Assembly (NCBI GenBank): GCA_037783415.1
Contig: JAZGTN010000029.1
Coordinates: forward strand, 2,108,001-2,172,000
Direction of reading: 5' to 3'
Source: Leptasterias polaris
Taxonomy: Eukaryota > Echinodermata > Asteroidea > Forcipulatida > Asteriidae
Length of the DNA: 64,000 bases
Shown here: one piece after another, positions 50,701 through 63,700 of the stretch
How the letters are laid out: every line of letters begins with the position of its first letter
Numbering within the stretch: position 1 is the first letter of the stretch
Position numbers and translations under genes: made by a program
The notes under the pieces: model-generated
Told to the model about the DNA's origin: nothing
Database searches by the model: none
Seen by the model: the letters and a program-made list of their open reading frames with translations, nothing else

Positions 50701-53700
50701 TATTCTTTTGTCCTGACACTGGAATGAACAAAATGTTAAAAAAGATAAATTTAAACATTTGTTGTTGTTTTGTTTTGTTTTGTTTTTAATTTTGCAACCC
50801 TTTTACGAAACAGACACCTTTCCTCTGGACAGCCCAGTACATGTACATCATTCTTGGAGAAGACAGGGTAGAATTTTACAATAATTTGCATGAACAAAAA
50901 GAAGCAATTTGGGGCTATTTAAAAAAAAATGCATTATGTGCCAAACAAAGCATGGCCGCATATTTATAAATTGCTTGAAAAGCCTCCAAGCTTAATGAAA
51001 AAAAGAAGGTTTTGTGGTGATGTAATTGTAAAGTAATTACAAATAAAATAAGGCACAAAACTTCATTCCAAACAATATGCTACACATTTTTACAGAATGG
51101 TTTGTTTGTCTTTTTGTTTCGTTCCTCCTCAACGCATACTTCATAATTAGCGGATAACCAGTGCTATCCCAATCCTTGCTTAAACGATGGAATTTGTTTT
51201 AGGAGTGCCACCTCGTCCACGCGATATTTTTGCCATTGTCTTGGCTTTTTTGAAGGCACCCACTGTGAAAATACTTCAACTAGCGGTAAGACAGTGTCAA
51301 ATTATTTGCATGAAGATGTGGATGTTGTCTGCAAACGTGCATGTTTTGACTTTTGTAGTGCATGTTCTTTTAGAATTGTGGTAAACATTGTGAGCTGCTT
51401 ACCAGTTGTTGTCACTCGCATACCAGTCAGTTGTTATTTTCACTAATATTAGACTTGGTTCCTGATCAGGATAGGCCACACTTTACCCCCGATTGGAGCC
51501 GTTCTAAATAACCTGATCAGATGAACACTCTCATTGGTACTCTGTTTATATTCCAATCTATTTGTACGGTCCCAATTTGAATCCATCGGGTGATAATCAT
51601 CAATACATTCTGCACAACTTTTTAAAAATTCACTTTTATTCGCATGCATAATAGTGGTATTTATATTGTCAGGAAATCTACACCCATTGGAGTATTATAA
51701 TTAGATCCCGATTTAAACAATTTTTTCCCGATCGTTGGAAAAATAATTGGAAATCTTTTGTATCTCCCAATGGAGGTTGTTTTGGGTTCTAGTTGCACCA
51801 ACTGGTGTTCCTGAAAGTAACACGTCATTTGATGTTGATTCTTGTTTATGTGTTTCTTCAATTAAATAACATTGTTTTATCAAATGCCAAACATAATGAC
51901 AAGAACTGCCCAACTCTTCCTGATTCTGCAGAAAGTTCTGAGAAAATAAGAAAATCTTGTCTACGTTTTGAGGAACAAATTTGAAAAGTTCCCCCTGATT
52001 GAATAAACCTTTCCATATTAATGTTGAATGTAATTCTAAATATCTTCCTGATTGTTGCACAAAATCTGCCTAATTGCAAGATGCAAATGTTGGCAGCTGT
52101 ATATAAATTGCCTGCAAGTGGTGTTTATTATTGTCATTATTTTTGCTGAGTGTTTACAATGAGGACGATAGACATGTGTGGGCTGTACATTTGTACCTCC
52201 TTTTTGTGTGTGAGGAATTCCTTTTTTGTGTGGGTAGATTGGTGTTTGGTTTGTGCAGGATGATTATTATCATGTGCCACACCCATCATGGTGTTGTTTA
52301 TGCATAACTAACAAGTACTATATAACCATTTTTTTTAGTCCAGCAACCAAACATGTGATCTGCGAGTAAGAGTACAATCACACATTTAACTTTTTTTGTC
52401 CTCATTTCAGGGAAATTTAATCAACCTTGTTCCCAATTTTCAAATTTCAAATTAACTCCCTGATCATTTGTTGCAAAGAATTATTATCATTATTTTTTCC
52501 CTTCTATAATTATTTGTCATGCTTTGTGGGTTTGCAACAAACAAACCCAGCACGGACCATTTAACACCACTGAAATAGCACTCAATTAGAGGATGTTTTG
52601 CATAACTTCTGCATGTGAGAGAAGCATGCATTAAAATTTAATAATTTGTAATAAGCGCCATCTATATCTATGACCGATTATATTTTGAGGTGCTGGAAAA
52701 TAGAAAACTTATACATTACAAGTTAGATTATACAATTACAAGCACTGCTAAAAAGTATATTCTTGAAATAATAAAAAAAATAAAGAAACTTCAAGAAAAC
52801 CGTTTTGTGTCACTCCCCAAAATCTTGATGGAAAAGTCTATAGGGGGTATGAGAAGAAATGTTTTCAAGAATACCATTTTTAGAAGTTAAACCAAATCTT
52901 GTTTCCCTTCTTATCTGACCCAAGCAGATATATGTGTCTTTCACTGAGAAAAAAATGGTAGCCTTTACAAAATAAAGATCACCTAGGCCCTATGCACCTT
53001 TTCTTGTGTATTTGAAGAGCTGGAAAACATCATCTTATTCTTTGGTGTATGTAGCCTACAATGTATTGTTGGTCATCAACAAATACTTCAACACTCAACT
53101 GTCCACCCTTCTTTTAAAGGCAAAGTATGCCTTTGGTTTTTAGAATCATTCAATTGTTTTAATTCTATATAAATGCAGATATAATATATACAATAAAATT
53201 GACCTGTGAAAATTTCATTTGGTATAGAGTTTTTGAGATATTGCCAAAAACTCTGGAGCGGTTATGTACACACAGGAAGAATAATTTGATTGGAATACAC
53301 AATCTGAGTAACGTTTCATGCAAAAACGTTTCTCATGTCGAATTTTTTCTGAATCCCTCTCTCTCTTAAACCTCATTCTTTTGAAGGGAATTGTTTCTCA
53401 AACTGTTATACATTATCAACAGCTGCAGTGTTTCTTACCAAGTATAAATGGTCATTCATTTTTGGAGTGATTACCAAAGATATACCCTCCGGATTTTTGT
53501 CGAAATCTCAAAAACGCTAACACCTTTTCATGTTAAACTTTGACAGGGTAGTTTTATGGTATATATCTACAATTATATATGATTGAAACAAACAGTAAGC
53601 CCCAATTACCAAACGTATGCAATTCCTTTAAAGGGTTTATGGGGTTATGTTTTGATCAGGTTTTCATGATCTCAAACCGAAATGCGATTTGCAATTCAAA

Positions 53701-56700
53701 CAGGGTGTCATCAACTTCTGTTACTGTTTTCCCACCTTGCTGATATATGCACTTAGCTTTACTCTACCAGCATCCAATAAAATGTAAAGAGTTTCATTGA
53801 AACTTACTTAACATTATGCAATTTCCAGAAAAGCACTTCATGACGTCCTTTACATGTACTTTTTTTTATTGCTGTTCTTATATGGTGTCTTTTTCATTTT
53901 TTTAAAGCCATCATGCATGTTATTTTTCTCAACATTTTGTTTCAGTGACACTGCACCTAGTAATATGGTTTTTGTTTGATTTCTCAATGACTGACTGCCA
54001 AACTGACAGGACAAGCCATGTTTGAAAACATTGTGCAACAATATTCAACATTATTTGTATTAAACAATTCTAAATGTGAAAAGGGGCTGTACACGAACAT
54101 TTATAACTAAAAGTCGGTATGTTGGGAAAAGTGAAGCAAAACGTTTCTGCAATCTTCCATTATTGTACAGATACCTTAAGTGACATTGTGTGCTTTCCCC
54201 TTTTGTTTTTCCATAATCCCTTTTCTTTGTTCTTTCTTGCTAACAAAACATTGTAGGGTAAACCACACAGTGTAAAAAACCCACAACAACAGTTCCTGCA
54301 TAAAAAACACCCACAGTGTCTATCTTGCAAGAGCTGAATGACAAGGGACAGATTGACGTAGTGTAAAGACAAAACAAGTACAAATGACAGGCAAGGAAAG
54401 GTTGACATGCAAAAAAACATCCAAAAAACATGTCCTATATAGCACAGTAACCACCAAGCATTGTCTGCCTGATAGACTATGATGAAATAAATGTTTGTTA
54501 GACCATCACAATGTACATGAATAGAAGATCATTGTAAACCAAGTGATGGATCAACCAGTGTGGATCCATAGCAAGAGTAGAAAATGTCCAAAACCAACTT
54601 GGATTTGTAACAGCACAATAAAATAAACAACAAACAAACCACAACCAACATAAATGATCTTTTCTCAATTCTGTTGTTTTTCTAGTGACAGTAGATTCGA
54701 TGTGCGTGTCCAACCCTTGCCTGAATGGGGGTTTCTGCCGAGAAATTGATGGGGCTTTTATTTGCATCTGCCCCAGTAACAGACATGGCACCATCTGTGA
54801 ACGTAAGTGATTTCGTAATTTGTTATGTAAAAAAAATAATAATAAATAGTTTGAACAAAAATAATAATAAAAATAAATATTCAAATTTTGAGTATTAGTA
54901 GGGCCTTTGTATAAACTAAATTTGTTGTAAGAAATATATTAATCAATTAATAAGCAAGCTTTTTATAATACTGATAATAATAATAATCACGGAAATTTTT
55001 AGTGCGCCATGTCTGTCAGAAAGACAATCCTGGCACATAGAAAAATAACTCTTCCAACGACTGCACTTAAAGCCTACACTGAACAAGTGAGTTTTCAAGT
55101 TAGTTTTGAAGCTGGACAGAGTGTCTACTATAGTCTGAGTTAAAGTGGAAGAGCATTGCAAAGAGACGGTCCAACATGTGAAAAACATTACAATATCAAA
55201 GGCATTTCAAATTTCTGTACAATTCCCAAGTACTACTCATTTTAGTAATGCAAAACTATTTTATCCCCCCCCCCCCTGACTCAGATCTTATTATTGGATG
55301 TGACACAAATCCCTGTATGAATGGTGCTGCTTGCACAGACCATTCAACGGGACATCTTTGTGAGTGTACAACTGGCTTTACCGGACCAGACTGTAGTGGT
55401 AAGTATAGGGAAATGATAAATGTTGATTTGTGGGACCAGACTGTAGTGGTAAGTATAGGGAAATGATAAATGTTGATTTGTGGAATTTTCTTTTAAGGAT
55501 TGAAACTAAACTTGAGCAAATTATTAAGCCTAATGTGAAAATCATGGATTTTGGACCCAGTTTGAAATTTTTTTTATTGAAGAGCAAAACACCTATCGTT
55601 TACACTTGACACCAACTTTGCAAAGAAGTCCTTTTTGGGAGTATTTTTTTTTTTACCCTGTATATTTATTTAAGGCAAATACCATTAATTTCTTATTTCT
55701 CCTCCTAAATTCTGTTATTTTGTCTTCTTGTTTTCTTTCTTGCAGCCAAAATAGGGCTAGATAAGCTCAGTTGGTAGAGCGTTAAACCTGAGGTCGTTGG
55801 TTCAAATCCCGCTCTATAGTCATTCTTTCTTTGTTTAATCCCAAATCATTTAAAAGTTTGCCCAGTTTGTGGTTTATTATAACTTGATAATACTGATCAT
55901 TAATTAACAATTTGCCCCAATCTACAGTACATCCATGTGATTTGCCAGAGGGACCATGTCAAAATGACGGTGTGTGTTTCAGAAGTGGAACTTTGATGAG
56001 TGGTGGGTATATCTGCAGTTGTTCTGGCGAATTCTCGGGCTCCCACTGTGAAGTCATATCAGGTCAGTGTTTAAATCGGGCTCAACATTTTGGACCAATT
56101 TGTTGTATTTTTGTAATGTCATATTCTTGTCTCTCCTTTGTTGTATGATACATGTATATGGCATCAACCACGTGCACGGAAGTATGACAGGCCGGACATT
56201 GAAAGAAAGTCATATATAACTTGCTTCTCATTCTCATAGCCATGACTTAAGCGTTGGTTCATACACCACGCGAATGACGAAAGCGAAGCAAATTTCCCTG
56301 CGTCACACACAAGATTGCAGTACGCGCTGTGAAGAATGAACCAAGATTAAGTCAAAATTATGAGATATATAATCAAATGAGATAGAAGTTATAATTAATC
56401 AAATGAGATAGAAGTTATAATTGGGACTTGTACTAATTTATAATTATGAGATATTAAGTCAGACTTATGACCTTTTTCTTCCTCCATGACACTTTGTTTT
56501 TTTTAATGCTTCGGTACACGTGTTTGATCATTCTCAAAGAAACCTCCAAGAACTAATAATAGCGCACTTAATACAAGAATGCATTTAGCTTGAACAAAAT
56601 GATCTCTTGGTGCCCAATAAGAGGATAAGCTGTATTTTTTTTTTGCTTTTCCTGTTTTAGGAAACCCATGTGATAGCAACCCCTGTATAAATGGAGGAAC

Positions 56701-59700
56701 GTGCCAGCTGGCAGACAATGGCAACGCCTACACCTGCTCATGTCTACCTCAATTTATTGGTAACAACTGTGGTGAAATGCAAAGTAAGTTTTCATGACGT
56801 GTTTGTGAGACAGTGGTAAAACCAAAAGGGGGCCATAGCTGCTGTTGTTAAAGACTTTTGCCCAAAGTATAGCCTTTTTGCCAAAGTATCGTGTCGTGGC
56901 CGAGCTGATAAGAGCACCAAACTCAAGCTCTGGTGTTTCTGTTCAGCAGAGTGTGGGTTCGAGTCCCGGTCGTGACACTTGTGTCCTTAAGCAAGACACT
57001 TGCTTCGTCCTTCGGATGGGGCGTAAAGCCGTTGGTCCCATGTGTTGTGTAATGCACGTTAAAGAACCCAGTGCACTTGTCAAAAAGAGAAGGGGTTTGC
57101 CCCGGTGTGCCTGGTTTGATTGGCTGCATATTGCGCCCCCACCTTGTAAACCATTACATGGTGTTTGTAAAGGAATAGGTCTCATACTTCATAGCTCCAC
57201 ATACTTTGGAGGAAAATACTGACTGTTGAAGCGCCTTGAGTGTCACTGAGTGACGGATGAGCGCTATATCAGAAGCCACTATTATAATTATTATTATTAT
57301 TATTAAATTCTAACATTTTCTTCTACATTTGTGATTCTTAACAGGTCCCTGCTTTGGAGTTGCATGTTCAACTCATGGCACATGTGTTCCAGCACAGGAT
57401 GGAATGTCATACACATGTTCCTGTGAAGCTGCATATAACGGAGATAGCTGCGAGTACACAAGTAAGTTCTACATATACTGATATTAAAGTCAGGGTATAC
57501 GTTTGGTGGTTGTCAAAGACCAGTAACCAGTACCCTCACTTTATGTATCCCAACATTTGCATAAAACAACAAACCTGTGAAAAATTGGGCTCAATTGGCC
57601 ATCGAAGTTGTAAGAAAATAATGAAAGAAGAACTTTAAACAAACATTAATTGTTGCACAGAATTGTGTGCTTTTACAGATGTCTGAGAAAGGCTTCAGCC
57701 AGTCTGAAATCCTTCTCAGATGCAAATGTTGGGGTCAAGAATTACCTCTTTCCCTAAAATGACATTACTTCAAAGAGTATCATTTCTAACAATGTTTTAT
57801 AATATCAACAGCTCTCCAGTGCTCTTTATGGCCATTAAGTTGTAGAGTAATTACCAAAAGTACATCCTGTCTTGCTGTCTTGTGGTATTTTCCCCCATCA
57901 GTTCTTTGAATTTGAGCCATGACCTTTATGTGGCTTAAACTTTGGAGGCCAAAGCTTTTTTGCACCTAGTTTAACCTACCTCTGGATGTTTTACCTTCAA
58001 TATTTAAAGACAGTGTAGATCAGAGGAAAGAATAAGCACTTTCAGTGTTATAAGCGCCATCTTGTTATAAAGGGGCAGGTTTGTTTATTTCGAACAAGGG
58101 TTGCAGTCTGCAACTCAGCATTGAACTTCCACACCCCTTCCAGACGCGTGCATGAACTTCTAAGGGGCAACGTATGTCCAAAATAAACAAATCTACCCCT
58201 TGAACAAGATGGTGCATATAACTCTGAAAGTGCTTGTTCAATTTGAGTGCAATGATGAGGAGATATAGCAAATTGAACTGTCTTAGTTTTGGTGATAAAA
58301 ACCAGAAGTGATGGTGACTTATCACTAACTCAAGACACTCCATCTTCAAGGTTTTCTTAACAGCAAAACTCAAAAGCTTGACAACCTATACAGTGTGTTT
58401 TATTATTTAATAAACCCAATGTCGGCATCCTGTACTAATGATTATTCACATTGTGAAATTATTTTACGATTCACAAATTCTTGTTAAATTACCACAACTA
58501 CACATGGAAGTTAACAATGTGAAATTTAAGCTCTAAATGTTTTCTGTATTCTTTTGTTGTTTTCATAGATTTCTGTGTATTGAACAACCAATGCTATGAG
58601 GGCTCAACATGTATCTACACAGGGCAAAATATGTTTAGTTGTCAGTGCAGATCTGGATTTGGAGGAACATTTTGCGAAATTGGTGAGCACTGATGATGAA
58701 TGAAATGGAAAAGAAGATAAATATTACAAACTTGCAAAGTATTGAAATGCTCACGGAACATGGCAACTGACTGTGCACTGGACTGTACATTTTATATTGG
58801 TTTTTTGTACACATGTACAGATATAAAGAGAAAGGCAAAGAAAAATCAATTTGTTGCTATGATTGTTTGTGAGAGTCGATCCTACTCACTCGTTATGTTA
58901 CTTGCTGGTTTTCAGCTCTCTTTGCTGGTTTTCAGCTCTCTTTGGTTTTTTTCTTCTCCTTCTTTCTTGTTATGCTTCTAGTTGGTCCTAATAAGTTTGT
59001 CATTAATTCTTGGCAATATCTGTATAGTTAGCCCCTATAACCAGTACACTTTGCATTCTCTTCTGTCCGTTTGTTTGTTTTGTTTTGTTGTCTTTGTTTA
59101 TTGGTTTTGTACTAAATCCAGCACAGCTGTTCCCCACATCAAGCCTTGGCTTATTTGAAATACCTCTTAACTTACTTGATTCTACCATACTATTTTTCAT
59201 TATCATCAGTCACTGTACTCTTTGCTTGTATTATATTTTTGTCTGATGAATTTGTCTTTTTGTTCCTGTGATGAGTAGGGAAATAAATGTAACATTGAAT
59301 TGAATTGTTTGTCGAAAGAGTACTAAGTACTGATGTATGGTGATTGTTTTTTGTTTTAAAGATTTATCCTGTACTACAAGACCTTGCCGTAATGGGGGAA
59401 CTTGTAATATGGTTGGTGACGGAACCTACACATGTACCTGTGGACCAACGTACTCTGGGATAAATTGTGAAACTTACACAGGTTAGTATTTTCCATTTTA
59501 TGGTTGATTTTTATGCTATTGCCTGAACCCTTGTATTATTAATTTTTTCTTAGACTTATGTCTACAGTCTACCTGATTATTAGGTTCTCTTTTTTTATTT
59601 GCTTGCTCGCTCGTGTGTTTTTCTTTTTACCTACGATACTTATTTTGTCTTTATTAATGAAATGAGTAGTCTGTAAATTTATGTTTTTAGTTGTGATTTT

Positions 59701-60717
59701 AGTGTGAATTGGTTAGCCCTGTATATATGTATCTATAGCTATTTTGACAATTATTAATCAATAAAAAATGAATTTCCATTTCGAAATTTCAAAACTACCA
59801 ACAAAATTATACTTGCTTCATTTGTTAACTTGTCCCATCATGCAATGTGGTAGACGATAGTCACTGGGTTTATCAACTTTCCCTACATCTTCAGAACAAC
59901 TTGAACCATTGGAGGTTGTCTATTTCTACCTCCATGCTTGTACCAAAATTTGATAATAAAAATAATTGAAATTTTATCTTTCCTTGTACATATATGTGTT
60001 TCTCCCAATGTTGAATACTGCCTTGTGATTGCCAACCTTAGACACAAAAGTTGTGTACACAACTTTAAAAAAAAGAAGATAACAAATCTGTTTGACTGAA
60101 TTCCCTGTTCATTCCCAGATCCATGTGCTCCAAATCCGTGTCAAAGTGGTGGTACCTGCAGCGTGAATTTCGATGTCGCATCTGGTCGGGTGTGTACCTG
60201 TTTAGAAAATTACAGTGGTGAAAATTGCACTATGTTCATTGGAGGTAAGTGCACGACCCACTCTATCCAAAAGCTTACTTATTATGAAGATGGTGATGGT
60301 ATATAAGCATCCTGTGAAATTATTCGTCTGAAGTGCCCGTGTTGATTAATAAAAACATTTGAATCTGAGAAACGATTCATGCATGAAACTCTAGCTTTAG
60401 TTTTATTTTTTGTTTCCTCTTTCCTTTGGTAGTAGTAAATTTGTCGTTTTCATTATTAATATCATTATTTGAAAAATTGAAATCTTGTCACAATGGTTAT
60501 TATTTAATGGAAATGGTGAAGAAAAGGTTTCACAATTGGTTTACAATTAAAGGAGACAGTTTTTATAATGTGTGTTGTATGATTCTTGCAAACAGATCCT
60601 TGCTCTGTTTTGACATGTTACAACGGAGGGACGTGCATCAAAAACAATCAACAAGCTACATGTGTATGCCAAGAAGACTACTCCGGGCTCAACTGCGAGA
60701 TTGCTTTAAGTAAGTCC

Positions 60718-60757
<40 letters not shown>

Positions 60758-63700
60758 CGAGATATTTATAGAGCGTATGCGCAACACAAAACATAAAACA
60801 ATGAAATGAATATAAAAGCAAGTTACAAAAATAAAGATTCAAACAAATGAGTTTTTAAAAGTCCCTTGAAAATCTGAAGAGAGCCAGCTTGGCGATAGAG
60901 GTAAGTCATTCCATAACGGAGGTACAATGAAGTTGGAGGCTCTTTAAACATAGAATTTAGTGGAAAAAGTAGTTTGCGTGAGTAGGGATTGGCCAGCAGA
61001 ACAAAGAGGACAAACAGGTACAATTATGGAGAAGATCAGATATATAGTCAGGAGATGGGCCATGAAGAGCATTGAAAGTGAGAAGATTTAATAATGTCAA
61101 GTGTTCTCTGCAAAGTTGATTTACTGCCACTCTAAAAACCACCAGAGTCAGAATCAGGGTCAGGACTTGGAATCCTAGTCAATCTGACCCAGGAGTATAT
61201 ATAGGTCAGTCCCGGAATAATAATAATTATAATAATAATAATAATATCGGCTCTTATATAGCACAATTCCAAAGAATGATCGTTGCGCTTCACATTTTAT
61301 TACCCCTGATCACTGGGCCATTTATTTCATTCCTGAAACCATCTCATCTCCCTGGGGAGTATACAGCCTGTGCTGCCAAAGCGCACTAAGCTAAAATCAT
61401 TCACAAGAACCATCTCTGCCCTCACAGGTACCCATTTTACCCCTGGGTCTTGCTCAAGGACACAAGTGTCATGACCGGAATTCGAACCCACACCCATCAG
61501 ATCCAAACATTAACCGTTCAAATACATTAAACGTTCTTTTCAGAACCACCATATAGTTTAAACCGGGAGGATTTTATTTTACTATGTTTATCATACCTTA
61601 ATTAAAAAATTTCAAATTCAATTCATAACAATTATAAAAAAATGTTTCTGGTTTGGTTTTCCCTTCAGATGTTCCACCAGTCCTCACCGGTTGTCCCAGC
61701 AGTCTCACAGTTCCGATGAACACAGGCACAAAGACAGCCTACATTGACCTGGTCATCACAGCAACGGATAGAGACAGTCTCAATCTCCCCGTGTTTACCG
61801 TTGGCAACCCGGACCTCACTTTCCCAACGACTATCACATTTACTGAAGAGTACAGGGAGGGTAAACACTTCACTCTCCAAGCAACAGATGCAAGAGGCCG
61901 CTCCAGCCAGTGTATTTTCACAATACGGATAACCGGTAAGACAGAGTACCAACAACCTCCATCGCAGGGATGCTATCTTGCTTTTGCTTTCACAAAAATA
62001 AACTTAACAGCTCGGTTGTTAAGTTAAAAATAAAATAAAAAATGATTGTAAAAAATCTTACCTAAGAAAGCTAGTTGAACAAAAGAGTTTTCCTTCAAAA
62101 CTTACTGAAAACTGATTGTAAAAAATCTTACCTAAGAAAGCTAGTTGTAAAGTAGAGTTTTCCTTCTAATATAAACTTCCTGTTTTCTCTGGTGCTTTTT
62201 GTTCCAATTTCAATTTTCAATGTTTATATCAGTTAGTAATCTTTTGGACGTATATTAATTTATTCATAGACCAAGAGGTTCCTGCAGTAACGTGCCCAGA
62301 TGATATCTCCGACATCACAACCGACGACTCTAAGGCTGTCCAGTGGCTGCCAGCAAACGCAACCGATAACCTGGGACTTGCCTCAGAAAACGCTATAGAG
62401 TATGCACCATTAAACGGATCACGATTTAGGGCCAGCACGGGAGGCACTCGGAGTACAGTACTTGTGGAGGCCCATGATACTTTTGGTAATACCGGAGAGT
62501 GCCAGTTTACTGTAACTGTCTACAAGAAAGGTAGGCATGAAATGAAGGCGTCTTCTTACTTATTACTTTTAGATCTCAGATTTGCTTAGCCCTACCTAAT
62601 TAACATCGCAGATCTTGTACCCTACACCCCTTTGTGCACTCTTGGTTCTACTAAGCCTCTCTTAACTGTCCTAAGGACATTATCAACATATGGCGATTGG
62701 ATGATAGAGGATGATAGCGCCCTCTTGTAGTGGGGAAAATTGTGACAAATCAACACGAGAACGCCTTTCACCAAAACTAGATTTGCAATTGATCTGTTAT
62801 ACTGACTGGATGGAGATAATTAAGTGGCCAAAGGCTCTCTTGACCAAGTTCACTCAGCACAGATAAATCTAGCTGAGCAGGAACGTGTTTACCAAACAAA
62901 AGGCCATGTCATTTATTGTTAGCTTACTGAAACTAACTTCTTTGTGCAATTTTAGTACTTCTGGATGTGTATCTTTTTACATTGAACTCTTTGCTATTAT
63001 TCCATTGTGCTTTATTCTTCAAATTTGTATACTTCTATCATAAATTTATTTGCAGCTTATGCTACGATTTTTTTAATACTTTAGTATTCCCATTAATGAG
63101 TGAATGATTGAATGAATTATTAGTACAACTAGAAACTTTAAAAGCAAAGAAAGGCAAAACTGCAACTCTGCAGCAATTTTGTCTATTTATTTGAAAGTAG
63201 AAGTTTCTGAAACCCGAGTTTGAGCCATACACTTTGTGACCCGTATAAGACTAACAGTGCAATATTGATGTTTTTTCCGTCCAAAGAAAAAGATTGTGTA
63301 GTCTTTCCTCCACCGAATAACGGCCAAGCAAACTGCATCGTTGAAGGCGATCAACGCCGGTGCGCAGTGGAGTGTAACCCAGGATTTGGAAACGCTGTCG
63401 GCAGCAATGTCCACGAATGTCAATATGGAGAAAACACCGCGACCTGGGATCCAAGAACCAACTCCAACATCTGTGTCCGTGAGTATTTTCAACTTGTTTG
63501 ATTTATTTAGTTTGGGGTTGAACAAAGACAAATTTACTAGAGTGGGAACCAACAATCTCTATTAACTGAGCTATTTACAGCCCTATTGTGGCAGTCTCCC
63601 TACTTGGTCGATATCTTAAGTTGTTCAGAGGTGCCAGTCAGAAGTCATACAACCTTTAACTGCCGTGTAGCTAGAGATCACACTTATATTTACGATACAA

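Noticed and set aside
51286..54685. A possible missed EGF exon in the long intron 5
   Set aside because: I scanned all frames for a CxxxPC.NGG.C pattern followed by CxC and found none; the flanking phases already fit.
54498..54884. 128-codon minus-strand frame
   Set aside because: It is antisense to the exon encoding EGF domain 3 and the surrounding intron, with no similarity of its own.
55755..55819. tRNA gene in intron 7 of the Reeler/EGF gene
   Set aside because: The anticodon arm is shortened, and the sequence matches the SINE family C head.
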